Shown here: piece by piece, positions 18,801-26,379 of the stretch
Layout of the letters: each line of letters begins with the position of its first letter
How positions within the stretch are numbered: the first letter of the stretch is position 1
From: Polaribacter pectinis
GTDB lineage: Bacteria > Bacteroidota > Bacteroidia > Flavobacteriales > Flavobacteriaceae
Assembly: GCF_014352875.1 (NCBI RefSeq)
Contig: NZ_CP060695.1
Location: forward strand, 3,069,501-3,133,500
Direction of reading: 5' to 3'
DNA length: 64,000 bases
Translations under genes and position numbers: made by a program
Notes under the pieces: model-generated
Databases searched by the model: none
What the model was told of the DNA's origin: nothing
The model's input: only the letters and a program-made list of their open reading frames with translations

Positions 18801-18978
18801 GAAAAAGTGGCGCTCCTGGAGGATGTCCAACTTGTAATTTTACAGATGTAGCAATGTATTCGCCACAATCCCAAGAGCTAACTGTTGGCTCTAATGTTAG
18901 TGTATAAGTGATTAAAGCTATTATAAATACAACCCATCCTAGAATGATGTTCCATTTTTTAAAATTTTCTGATGTCAT
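15847..18978 (-). CDS. DUF2723 (GT117-like) polytopic membrane protein with C-terminal TPR-like region
   Basis: The 1043-residue protein begins with a DUF2723 domain (about 1-330) that resembles GT-C glycosyltransferases: the luminal acidic motif appears as VSSWDCGEYIATSVKLQVGH, followed by HPPGAPLFQMLG, and about ten to twelve membrane segments lie between residues 10 and 600. The C-terminal third (about 610-1040) is soluble and helical, with TPR-like pairs near the end. DUF2723 proteins of Bacteroidota are proposed protein O-mannosyltransferase relatives acting at the inner membrane; this activity is inferred from family. It is transcribed with the deacetylase that follows it. Confidence 0.85.
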   Translation of the reverse strand: MTSENFKKWNIILGWVVFIIALITYTLTLEPTVSSWDCGEYIATSVKLQVGHPPGAPLFQMLGAFFAMFTGDLSQVAKMVNFMSALASAFTILFMFWTITNLAKKLALKTGKLAEGKYIAILGSSLVGSLAYTFSDSFWFSAVEGEVYAMSSFLMALLFWLGLKWEAEIHTARGNKWLVLISFVVGLSFGVHILSLLVIPSIVMLYFFKTYKNITLKTTAIATVVSVIVLMFVFKFLFPFTLKFFSASELFFINTIGLPYNSGSIIAAIILIALFYFGLNYTRKHKKVTANTLILSVLFIMIGFSSWMMLPIRANANTTVNENNPSSARELLAYYEREQYGDANVFYDTYYSNSYEREQDRNTPFRDDKPKYEKLNGKYEIVNKYKNVLPNYSDKHKGFIPRMVDPSKEKMYKAIAGISPNSKRRPTFGENLKFMTSFQFGYMYGRYFMWNFVGKQNDIQGNLDIENGNWISGITFIDEARLGSQKALPDVVLNNKGRNKYYFLPLILGLIGLFYQIKWDKENFFTLLLFFAFTGLAIIFYTNPKPFEPRERDYAVVGSFYIFAIWIGFGVLALYEYLKNFANKKTIAITVSLVSLLAVPTLMATENWDDHDRGGRHTTLLNAQAYLESCDPNAILFTIGDNDTFPLWYMQEVEGIRTDLKLVNTSLFATDWYIDQMKRASYKAAPIPSQLTHDQYKYGTLDVAYHVPHPQFKDSVIAIKDFMRWIASDNPVTYYIDEENDVKEKTYPTNRIRIPVNKENALKSGIVAQKDADKIVDYIDITVDRQGLTKNRILMLDILANFDWKRPIYFTGGANADEEYIWLKDYMQLDGMSYKLVPIRTPTKIYNEKGELVREVSLFDMGRIDPEKMYANIKKLDWKNINSGKIYIDEQTRRNAISLRNNLMRLSETFLKQKDTATAKEVLDLSLYKMPIEDFGHYSISLGYPEMYYRIGDKETARKTAKTLITIFQQKLKHYSTHKDLDLVFDDIDTHLYMYRNILGQIEEFDGDREYMEKLQNEFIENVKLFSSLIPDEEPAELDLIKD

Positions 18979-19100
18979 AATTTGATAATAATCTGTGGGC
19001 GAATTTACTAATAAATCCCTATAAAATAAGAATGAAGTTGTTTTATTGAGTTGTTTTTAGCTCTTAAAACTTTGTTAAAAGTAAAATTTATCGAAAAATG

Positions 19101-19131
19101 TTTGTAGAATTAAAACTTTGCATTAAATTTG
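19101..19131 (+). promoter_or_regulatory. Consensus promoter of tRNA-Gln
   Basis: A TTTG -33 box (19101-19104) and TAAATTTG -7 box (19124-19131) are spaced by exactly 19 bases, matching the Bacteroidota consensus. The tRNA starts 18 bases downstream of the -7 box. Confidence 0.8.
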
Positions 19132-19148
19132 CACCCGCATAAAAGCAT

Positions 19149-19220
19149 TGGCCTATGGTGTAATTGGTAACACACCGGTTTTTGGTACCGACATTCAAGG
19201 TTCGAGTCCTTGTAGGCCAA
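19149..19220 (+). tRNA. tRNA-Gln (anticodon TTG)
   Basis: The cloverleaf is complete: acceptor arms TGGCCTA and TAGGCCA, an anticodon loop TTTTGGT with anticodon TTG, and a T loop containing GGTTCGAGTCC. The discriminator base is A and no CCA is encoded. A terminator follows directly. Confidence 0.95.
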
Positions 19221-19221
19221 C

Positions 19222-19259
19222 AAAAAAGTCCTAACAAATTAAATTTGTTAGGACTTTTT
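19222..19259 (+). terminator. Terminator after tRNA-Gln
   Basis: AAAAAAGTCCTAACAAATT pairs with AATTTGTTAGGACTTTTT, an almost perfect long stem ending in a T run. On the minus strand it can also serve galT, which ends at 19287. Confidence 0.88.
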
Positions 19260-19286
19260 ACTTTTTTAAGCTTTTCTAAAAGAGTT

Positions 19287-20309
19287 TTAAATCAATTCTC
19301 GTAATCTTTTTGCAGCAATTTCTGCAGTAATATCTCTTTGAGGCGATCCAAACATCTCATAACCTACCATAAACTTCTTTACAGTTGCACTTCTTAATAA
19401 AGGCGGATAAAAACTCATGTGCCAATGCCAATGCTTATTTTCTTCACCATTTGTTGGTGCTTGATGTATTCCAGAAGAATAAGGAAAAGAAGTGTTAAAC
19501 AATTTGTCATACGCTTTTGTAATTACAGATATTGCTTCCGCAAAATTTGAAGCTTCATTTTCTGTCATTTCTGTGATGTTTTTTTGTGCTTTTTTAGGAG
19601 CAATCATCACTTCAAAAGGCCAAACTGCCCAAAAAGGAGTAAGGACTAAAAAATCGTCGTTTTCAAAAATAATTCTTTCTTTAGCAGTTTGTTCTTGTTG
19701 TAAATAATCTCCTAAAAGACTACTTTTTTTATCATTATAATAATTTAATTGTTGCTGATTTTTTTTATCAACCTCATTAGGTAACGAAGTCTGGCTCCAA
19801 ATTTGTCCATGAGGATGTGGATTGCTACAACCCATTACTGCTCCTTTGTTTTCAAAAATTTGAACATAATTTATACCTTCAATTTCGCCAATAGAAACAT
19901 ATTCATTTTGCCAAGCATTTACTACTTTTTTAATGTCAGCAACTTCCATATCCGCCAAACTTTTAGAATGATCTGGGCTAAAACAGATTACTTTACAAAT
20001 TCCGTTTTCACTTTGTGCTTTAAACAAACCATCATTTACATTAAACTTTGGCGAATCTTTTTGTAGTGCAGCAAAATCGTTGGTAAAAATAAAAACGTCT
20101 TTATAATCGGGATTTATTTCGCCATTAATTCTTGTGTTTGTAGCACATAAATAACAACTTTCGTCATAAGAAGGTCTTTTTTCTGTAGAGATTTCTTCAT
20201 TTTGTCCTTGCCAAGGCCTTTTTGCTCTGTGAGGTGAAACCAAAACCCATTCTCCAGTTAAAATATTATATCTTTTATGAGAGTAATCTTGTAAATTTGT
20301 ATTTTCCAT
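19287..20309 (-). CDS. galT: Galactose-1-phosphate uridylyltransferase
   Basis: GalT transfers UMP between UDP-glucose and galactose-1-phosphate in the Leloir pathway. The 340-residue protein has the active-site nucleophile motif SNPHPHGQIW, the zinc-site region SYDESCYLCATN, and HWHWHMSFYPP near the C-terminus. It begins RYNILTGEWVLVSPHRAKRPW, as expected. It is the last gene of the minus-strand cluster regulator-galM-galK-galT, 19 bases after galK, and ends at the bidirectional hairpin 19222-19259. Confidence 0.95.
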   Translation of the reverse strand: MENTNLQDYSHKRYNILTGEWVLVSPHRAKRPWQGQNEEISTEKRPSYDESCYLCATNTRINGEINPDYKDVFIFTNDFAALQKDSPKFNVNDGLFKAQSENGICKVICFSPDHSKSLADMEVADIKKVVNAWQNEYVSIGEIEGINYVQIFENKGAVMGCSNPHPHGQIWSQTSLPNEVDKKNQQQLNYYNDKKSSLLGDYLQQEQTAKERIIFENDDFLVLTPFWAVWPFEVMIAPKKAQKNITEMTENEASNFAEAISVITKAYDKLFNTSFPYSSGIHQAPTNGEENKHWHWHMSFYPPLLRSATVKKFMVGYEMFGSPQRDITAEIAAKRLRELI

Positions 20310-20328
20310 ACTATTATTTTTTAGTTGA

Positions 20329-21477
20329 TTATTTTACTAAATGTGTACCGTTAGAAAGTTCTACAAAATATACTGAACAGTCTTTGTCGAATTTATTTTT
20401 ATAGGCTTTAGATGCGGATTTTGCAAAGTTTTTAGCTTCGTCTTTTTTAATTAAATTAATGGTACAACCGCCAAAACCTCCACCCATCATTCTTGCGCCT
20501 AAAACGTTTTTGTTTTTCTTTGCTTGGTTTACCAAAAAATCTAACTCGTCGCAACTAACTTTATATTGGTGTTGTAAACCATTATGAGAACCGTAAATTA
20601 ATGCTCCCAAAGTTTCCAAATCATTTTCTTCAATTGCTTTTGCAGCTTTTTGTGTTCTATCGATTTCTTGAATTACGTACAGCGCTTTTTGGTAATTTTC
20701 TGGCGTAACTTTATCAATAATTTTTTCTAAATCACCTTCGGAAGCTTCTCTTAAGGTTTCAATATTTAACAATTCTGCTATACTTTCACAAGCAGAGCGT
20801 CTATCATTATAAGCACTATCAGACAAACTATGTTTTACGTTTGTGTTGATTAACATTAATTGATGGTCTTTAAAATCGATTTTATAAGGTTTCGATTCTA
20901 TCGTTCTACAATCCAATAGCAAAGCATTGTCTTTAATACCAAACATACTTGCATATTGATCCATAATTCCACATTTTACACCTACATAATTGTGTTCTGC
21001 TTTTTGTGAAATTAAAATCATTTCTGTTTTTGATAACCCTAACTTGAACAATTCATTTAAGCCAAAAACTACACTGTTTTCTAAAGCTGCAGAAGAAGAC
21101 ATACCTGCACCTCCAGGAATATTTCCTTTAAAAATGATGTTAAAATCACCAATAATTTTATTTCTATTCTGTATTTCTGCAACCACACCAAAAACATAAT
21201 TTTCCCAATTTCCTTCTTTGGATGGTTTTAGTTTATCTAATTCAAACTCTATTGTACTGTCTAAATCCATAGCAATTGCAGTACAAGAACCAGTATCACT
21301 TTTTTGTATTGCTGCAGCAATCCCTTTATCTACAGCTGCAGGAAACACAAAGCCGCCATTATAATCTGTATGTTCTCCAATAATATTTATTCTTCCTGGT
21401 GAAAAAATAAGTAAAGGATTTGCTGAAAACGTTTTCTTGAATTCCTCTTTTACTTGCTTAATTAGTGTTTTGCTCAT
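20329..21477 (-). CDS. galK: Galactokinase
   Basis: GalK phosphorylates galactose at C1 with ATP. The 382-residue GHMP kinase shows all three motifs: PGRINIIGEHTDYNGG (galactokinase signature), GGAGMSSSAALE (ATP loop) and MMGGGFGGCTINL (motif 3). The catalytic Asp is in KCGIMDQYAS. It starts five bases after galM and is part of the same operon. Confidence 0.96.
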   Translation of the reverse strand: MSKTLIKQVKEEFKKTFSANPLLIFSPGRINIIGEHTDYNGGFVFPAAVDKGIAAAIQKSDTGSCTAIAMDLDSTIEFELDKLKPSKEGNWENYVFGVVAEIQNRNKIIGDFNIIFKGNIPGGAGMSSSAALENSVVFGLNELFKLGLSKTEMILISQKAEHNYVGVKCGIMDQYASMFGIKDNALLLDCRTIESKPYKIDFKDHQLMLINTNVKHSLSDSAYNDRRSACESIAELLNIETLREASEGDLEKIIDKVTPENYQKALYVIQEIDRTQKAAKAIEENDLETLGALIYGSHNGLQHQYKVSCDELDFLVNQAKKNKNVLGARMMGGGFGGCTINLIKKDEAKNFAKSASKAYKNKFDKDCSVYFVELSNGTHLVK

Positions 21478-21482
21478 AATAA

Positions 21483-22382
21483 TTAGTTTTTGTTACACAA
21501 TTTTAAGTTCCATTTTATAGAATAAGATGTGTTTGGTTCTAAAGTTTGTAAACCTATTTCATTATTAAAACTATTAGAAATCCCGGTTAAAGGTTCAATT
21601 GCAATTGCAGCAATTCCTTTAGGCGTATATATTTGCAAATAATTTTTTTTGATGTTTGACGAAAGCTCAAAATGATAACTTGGTGTTGTAAATTGTATTT
21701 TATCATCAATAAGAAAAAAGCAATCGTCTAATTGCTTATTTTCAATTTTAAGGAGCTCTTCTTTTTTATAATCTGTAATTTTTTTAGTGATTAAATTTTC
21801 ATTAAAAACTACTTTTTTGTCGCATTTAAAGTTTAAAGAACTATTGTGCAAATCATTATTAATAAAATATGGATGCCAACCTAAAGTGTAAGGAAATGCT
21901 TTGATATCATCATTTTTTACAGATACTTTCAATTGAAGTTCATCTTTTAAAAGTGTATAAGTAAGGTAAATTGAATACTTATAAGGAAAACCTTTACTTG
22001 CGTTTTTTTCTGAATAATAAATTGTAATAGCGCAACTATTTGAAGTAATCTCTTTTTCTAAAAGTTTAAATTTTTTGTTGAAAACTAAACCGTGTAAAGC
22101 ATTATTTCGTCCTTTCTCATTGCATTCAAATTGATAATTTTTTCCTTTAAAAGTATATGCGCCATTTTCTATTCTACTGGCAAAAGGGAATAAAATTGCA
22201 GACGCAAAAGAATCTTCATATTTAAAATTTGGTTGATCTTCAATTAAAATAGTGTTGTTAAATTGTAGTTTTTGTAATCTTCCACCTTCTTCTAAAGAAA
22301 TTCTTGCTACAGAATTATTTTCAGTATTTTTTAATTCGAAAAAATTGAAACCTTTTTCTGTTATTGCATAAATTTTAAACAT
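21483..22382 (-). CDS. galM: Aldose 1-epimerase (galactose mutarotase)
   Basis: GalM interconverts alpha and beta anomers of galactose so that GalK receives the alpha form. The 299-residue protein shows the family pattern LFPFASRIENGAYTFKGKNY, NNALHGLVF (catalytic His), and YTLGWHPYFIN (second His), with a C-terminal AIEPLTGISNSFN carrying the catalytic Glu. It lies two bases after the regulator gene and five before galK. A paralogue lies at 26380. Confidence 0.9.
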   Translation of the reverse strand: MFKIYAITEKGFNFFELKNTENNSVARISLEEGGRLQKLQFNNTILIEDQPNFKYEDSFASAILFPFASRIENGAYTFKGKNYQFECNEKGRNNALHGLVFNKKFKLLEKEITSNSCAITIYYSEKNASKGFPYKYSIYLTYTLLKDELQLKVSVKNDDIKAFPYTLGWHPYFINNDLHNSSLNFKCDKKVVFNENLITKKITDYKKEELLKIENKQLDDCFFLIDDKIQFTTPSYHFELSSNIKKNYLQIYTPKGIAAIAIEPLTGISNSFNNEIGLQTLEPNTSYSIKWNLKLCNKN

Positions 22383-22384
22383 TT

Positions 22385-23380
22385 TTATATAGATTTTCTT
22401 AAAATTAATTTACTTGGGTTTTCAATTTTAAGTTGCTCATTAGTTAAAATCATTTCAGCCAATCTTTTTCCCATTAAATTAAAATCTGTTGATATAGTTG
22501 TAATTCCATCAGCAACAACTTCTTTTAATAAAGTATCATTAAAAGAAATTATTCCAACATCTTTAGATAAAATTAAATTGTCTTCCTTTATTTTTTTTAT
22601 GATTCTAATCAAATTTTTATCATCAAGAATTATGTAAACTTCACCTTTTTCTGGAGTTCTATTCTCTAATGAGGAAATTACTTCATAATTGAAGTTGTTT
22701 GCGTTAGAGAATAATTCAAAACCACTTAATATTCCTTTAGGCTCTTTTTCTTCTTTAAAAAGTAAAACTAATTTTTTGTATTGTTTTAATTTTTCTAAAC
22801 CAGTAGACAAACCATTAAAAACATCTTTTTCGAAATTTTGATAAATTACAGGATACTCATCCAATTCAGTATGAGCTTGATCTAAAATATAGACTTTCTC
22901 TTTTGGTAAATTTTTAATTGTTTTTTTAATGTTTTTAAGATTAGCAGGCATAATTACATAAGAACTGTAATTACCACTATTGTCATTTATCAATCTATTA
23001 AAGACGTCTACGTTAAAGTGATGAAAAAAGATGTCTACATGAACATTTTCTCCTAAATTTTTCAAAAAAGAATTGTAGATATCTTCTTTAAATGAATTAA
23101 GCTCATCAAAAAGTAGGAAAACTTTTTTTTCAACGTGAATATCCTCACTTGAAACAAAATAGCCTTTTCCAACAACAGAATGAATAATTCCTCTGTTTTT
23201 TAATTCATTAAAAGCGTTTAAAACAGTGTCTCTTGACAACTTATGTTTTTCTTTAACAACGTTTAATGAAGGTAATTTATCTCCTTTTTTAAGCGCGCCA
23301 TTTACAATAGCATCCTCAATTGAAGCTACTATTTGTTTGTATTTAGGCATTCCTGTTTTTTTTAACGATGAAATTTTCAT
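22385..23380 (-). CDS. GntR-family regulator with LacI-type sugar-binding domain
   Basis: The 331-residue protein joins an N-terminal winged helix of the GntR type (about 10-75; YKQIVASIEDAIVNGALKKG, LPSLNVV, LSRDTVLNAFNELKNRGII, GKGYFV) to a C-terminal periplasmic-binding-like effector domain (about 85-331). This is the AraR-like layout, and the operon context suggests it senses galactose or a derivative. The ATG at 23380 lies only five bases from a -7 box (23385-23392), so the message may be leaderless, or translation may begin at Met11 (23350). An operator-like repeat lies upstream at 23409-23440. Confidence 0.85.
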   Translation of the reverse strand: MKISSLKKTGMPKYKQIVASIEDAIVNGALKKGDKLPSLNVVKEKHKLSRDTVLNAFNELKNRGIIHSVVGKGYFVSSEDIHVEKKVFLLFDELNSFKEDIYNSFLKNLGENVHVDIFFHHFNVDVFNRLINDNSGNYSSYVIMPANLKNIKKTIKNLPKEKVYILDQAHTELDEYPVIYQNFEKDVFNGLSTGLEKLKQYKKLVLLFKEEKEPKGILSGFELFSNANNFNYEVISSLENRTPEKGEVYIILDDKNLIRIIKKIKEDNLILSKDVGIISFNDTLLKEVVADGITTISTDFNLMGKRLAEMILTNEQLKIENPSKLILRKSI

Positions 23381-23384
23381 ACCA

Positions 23385-23415
23385 CAAAGATATCATTTTT
23401 ATTTAAAAAAAACAA
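23385..23415 (-). promoter_or_regulatory. Promoter of the gal operon (minus strand)
   Basis: TATCTTTG (23385-23392) matches the -7 box, with TTG at 23413-23415 as a -33 box at 20-base spacing. The boxes flank and partly overlap the operator-like repeat. Confidence 0.5.
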
Positions 23416-23440
23416 CTGGTATGTACTGGTTTGTTTTTTA
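23409..23440. promoter_or_regulatory. Operator-like repeat between galE and the gal operon
   Basis: ACTGGT occurs twice as a direct repeat (23415-23420 and 23425-23430) around GTATGTAC. Outer AAAACAA and TTTGTTTT arms give an imperfect palindrome of about 28 bases. It overlaps the -33 regions of both divergent promoters, which fits a repressor site for the GntR/LacI-type regulator. Confidence 0.5.
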
Positions 23441-23459
23441 GATATTTTTATTACATTTG
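23430..23459 (+). promoter_or_regulatory. Promoter of galE
   Basis: TTTG (23430-23433) and TACATTTG (23452-23459) are spaced by 18 bases, close to the Bacteroidota consensus. The galE ATG follows about 15-21 bases later. Confidence 0.65.
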
Positions 23460-23474
23460 TTGTATCTTAAATTA

Positions 23475-24509
23475 ATGATAATGAAAAGTAAAATAATAGT
23501 AACAGGAGGTTGTGGTTATATAGGTTCTCACACAGCTGTAGAATTAATTGAAAATAATTATGAAGTTGTAATTTTAGATGATTTATCTAATTCAACGAAA
23601 GAAACTTTAGATAGAATAGAAAAAATTACAGGAACAAGACCCACTTTTGTAAATATTGATTTAAAAGATGCTAAAAAAACAGAAAGAGTTATAAGTGAAC
23701 ATAAAGATGCAAAAGCAGTAATTAATTTTGCAGCTCATAAAGCTGTAGGAGAATCTGTACAAAAACCAATAATGTATTATAAGAATAACCTATATTCATT
23801 AATAAATATACTTTCCTCTATTGTAAATAATAATATTAAAGGATTTATTTTTTCTTCTTCTGCTACTGTTTATGGCACCCCAGAAACATTACCTATAACT
23901 GAAAAAAGCGAAACACAACGACCTTTCTCTCCTTATGGAAACACAAAAAAAATAGCAGAAGAAATTTTAGATGATGTTATAAAATCTACTGAAAATTTCT
24001 CTGCAATTTCTCTACGTTATTTTAATCCTATTGGTGCACATGATTCTGGGTTAATTGGTGAATTACCAAGTGGGATTCCAAATAATTTAATGCCTTACAT
24101 CACACAAACAGCAGTTGGAATTAGAGAGAAATTAATGGTTTATGGAAATGATTATCCAACAAAAGATGGAACGCCAATTAGAGATTATATTCATGTTGTA
24201 GATTTAGCAAAAGCACATGTTTTAGCGGTTGAAAGAATTATAAAAGAGCAACAAGAAAAACCATATGAAACTTTTAATTTAGGAACTGGAAATGGATTTT
24301 CTGTTTTAGATGTTATAAACTCATTTGAACGCGTAACAAACTCTAAATTGAATTACGAAATTACAGAAAGAAGACCAGGAGACGTGCCTAAATTATACGC
24401 AGCAACAGATTTAGCTGAAAGAGAATTAGGTTGGAAAGCTACAAAATCTTTAGATGAAATGATTAAATCTTCTTGGGATTGGGAACAAAAGTTAAGAAGT
24501 AAAGAGTAA
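23475..24509 (+). CDS. galE: UDP-glucose 4-epimerase
   Basis: GalE interconverts UDP-galactose and UDP-glucose with bound NAD. The short-chain dehydrogenase fold is clear: TGGCGYIGSHTAVELI (NAD-binding glycine motif), SSSATVYG (catalytic Ser/Thr), and SPYGNTKKIAEE containing the YxxxK catalytic pair. The C-terminal half has RYFNPIGAH and DGTPIRDYIHV as in GalE. I place the start at the ATG at 23475 (MIMKSKIIVTGG) or 23481; the frame extends to a TTG-like position inside the promoter at 23457, which is unlikely. It is divergent from the gal operon and shares its control region. Confidence 0.95.
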   Translation: MIMKSKIIVTGGCGYIGSHTAVELIENNYEVVILDDLSNSTKETLDRIEKITGTRPTFVNIDLKDAKKTERVISEHKDAKAVINFAAHKAVGESVQKPIMYYKNNLYSLINILSSIVNNNIKGFIFSSSATVYGTPETLPITEKSETQRPFSPYGNTKKIAEEILDDVIKSTENFSAISLRYFNPIGAHDSGLIGELPSGIPNNLMPYITQTAVGIREKLMVYGNDYPTKDGTPIRDYIHVVDLAKAHVLAVERIIKEQQEKPYETFNLGTGNGFSVLDVINSFERVTNSKLNYEITERRPGDVPKLYAATDLAERELGWKATKSLDEMIKSSWDWEQKLRSKE

Positions 24510-24519
24510 GAAAAATTAA

Positions 24520-24567
24520 AAAAAACAAAGCCTCAAATAAATAGTTATTTGAGGCTTTGTTTTTTTT
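24520..24567. terminator. Bidirectional terminator between galE and the symporter gene
   Basis: AAAAAACAAAGCCTCAAATAA pairs with TTATTTGAGGCTTTGTTTTTT around a short loop. It lies between the convergent galE and the sodium/sugar symporter genes and can serve both strands. Confidence 0.88.
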
Positions 24568-24588
24568 AATTTTTAATACATTTTTGTT

Positions 24589-26175
24589 TTAAGCAAAATA
24601 TATATAAATGCTTACAACAATTACACAAATACCAATACCAACTGGTTTTAAATATTTCCAAGGTTTAATATCTACTTGGTTTGTGTAATTTAATACAAAT
24701 GCAGTTTTACGAGGTTTTAGTTTTCCAATAATTAACATAATTATAATGTTAAGTACAAATAAAATAGCCATAACATGTAAAAAATGAGGGTAGTTATCTG
24801 CACCCACTACAAATGGTTTTAATATAAATTGACTAATACTATACAAAACTACACCAGAAATAATAGCTACTTTTGCTGCAACTGCAGGTACATACTTTGT
24901 TAAATAACCAACTACAATAATTGTTAAAATAGGAATACTGTAGCAACCATTTACTTCTTGTAAGTATCCAAATAATCCATCTGGTGCATTTGCAATTAAT
25001 GGAGCAATACACATAGATAATATCGCTAAAACTACTCCAAAAGATTTACCTGCAAAAACAGTTTGTTTTTCTGTGGCATCTTTTTTAATGTGAGATTTGT
25101 AAATGTCTATTCCAAATAATGTTACAGAGCTATTTAATGCAGAATTAAAAGAACTTAAAATAGCACCAAATAAAACGGCTGCAAAAAAACCAACCAAACT
25201 TGCGGGTAAAACCTCAGTTACTAATTTAGGGTAAGCCTGATCAGGATTTGTTAATGTATCACCAAACATATGAAAAGCAATTACACCAGGTAAAACCACA
25301 ATTAAAGGGCCTAAAATTTTTATAAATGATGCTAATAACAATCCTTTTTGACCTTCTTTTAGGTTTTTTGCACCTAATGCTCTTTGTATAATAGCCTGGT
25401 TTGTTCCCCAATAAAAAAGTTGAACTAACATCATTCCTGTAAAAATTGTACCAAAAGGAACTGAAGCTTTTGAATCTCCTAGAGAATTAAATTTTTCTGG
25501 ATTTGTATTTATAAGTGTTGTAAAACCATCGCTTATACTGCCATCACCAATTGCCATTAAACCAAAAAAGGGAATCATTAAACCTCCAATTAATAAACCA
25601 ATTGCATTAATTAAATCTGATACAGCTACAGCTTTTAATCCTCCAAAAATCGCATAAATAGAACCAATTATTCCTATTCCCCAGACAGTTATCCACAAAG
25701 CTTTTGTTTCACTGACATCTAATAATGAAGGAACATCAAACATAGTATTAATGGCTAATGCACCAGAATATAAAACGATAGGCAATAATACTACTACATA
25801 ACCACTTAAAAATAATCCAGAAGTTATTGTTTTAGTTACTTTATCGTATCTTTTTTCTAAAAATTGAGGTACAGTTGTAATTCCTCCTTTTAAATACCTT
25901 GGTAAAAGAAAAACGGCGGTAACAACCATTGCAATTGCTGCTAAAGTTTCCCAAGCCATAACTAGAATTCCTTCTTTAAAAGCCGCTCCATTTAGTCCTA
26001 CAATTTGTTCTGTAGATAAGTTGGTTAATAATAATGACCCAGCAATAACAACTCCAGTAAGACTTCTTCCTCCTAAAAAATATCCATCAGAAGACTCTTC
26101 GTTTGTTTTTCTTGTAGCTAAATAGGCAATTATAGCAACTAAAATTGTAAAGCCTAAAAATGATAAAATTTGCAT
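24589..26175 (-). CDS. Sodium/sugar symporter (SSS family)
   Basis: The 528-residue protein has about fourteen hydrophobic segments spread across its length and the SSS family signatures GYFLGGRSLTGVVIAGSLLL and NLSTEQIVGLNG near the N-terminus, with AVSDLINAIGLLIGGLMIPFFG (shown here in part) as the sodium-symporter signature region. It is an inner-membrane importer, and its place between gal genes points to galactose or glucose as the substrate, as for SglT. Upstream are two short palindromes, TTGAAA-AAA-TTTCAA (26215-26229) and TTTAGT-N9-ACTAAA (26266-26286), that could be regulator sites. Confidence 0.88.
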   Translation of the reverse strand: MQILSFLGFTILVAIIAYLATRKTNEESSDGYFLGGRSLTGVVIAGSLLLTNLSTEQIVGLNGAAFKEGILVMAWETLAAIAMVVTAVFLLPRYLKGGITTVPQFLEKRYDKVTKTITSGLFLSGYVVVLLPIVLYSGALAINTMFDVPSLLDVSETKALWITVWGIGIIGSIYAIFGGLKAVAVSDLINAIGLLIGGLMIPFFGLMAIGDGSISDGFTTLINTNPEKFNSLGDSKASVPFGTIFTGMMLVQLFYWGTNQAIIQRALGAKNLKEGQKGLLLASFIKILGPLIVVLPGVIAFHMFGDTLTNPDQAYPKLVTEVLPASLVGFFAAVLFGAILSSFNSALNSSVTLFGIDIYKSHIKKDATEKQTVFAGKSFGVVLAILSMCIAPLIANAPDGLFGYLQEVNGCYSIPILTIIVVGYLTKYVPAVAAKVAIISGVVLYSISQFILKPFVVGADNYPHFLHVMAILFVLNIIIMLIIGKLKPRKTAFVLNYTNQVDIKPWKYLKPVGIGICVIVVSIYIYFA

Positions 26176-26379
26176 AATTGTTTGATTGTTATAATTATAT
26201 TAATTGTAAAGAAATTGAAAAAATTTCAACTACTCCAAATTTTGGTGTTTTTTATTTTAAAAAAATTTAGTTTATAGTACACTAAATAAATAAAATTATT
26301 AATTGAAAAAGATTAAATATTTATTGTTTAACAGTTAATTTTTAAAGAGTTTTTTATTGAAAGTAAAAAAGTAATAAAA

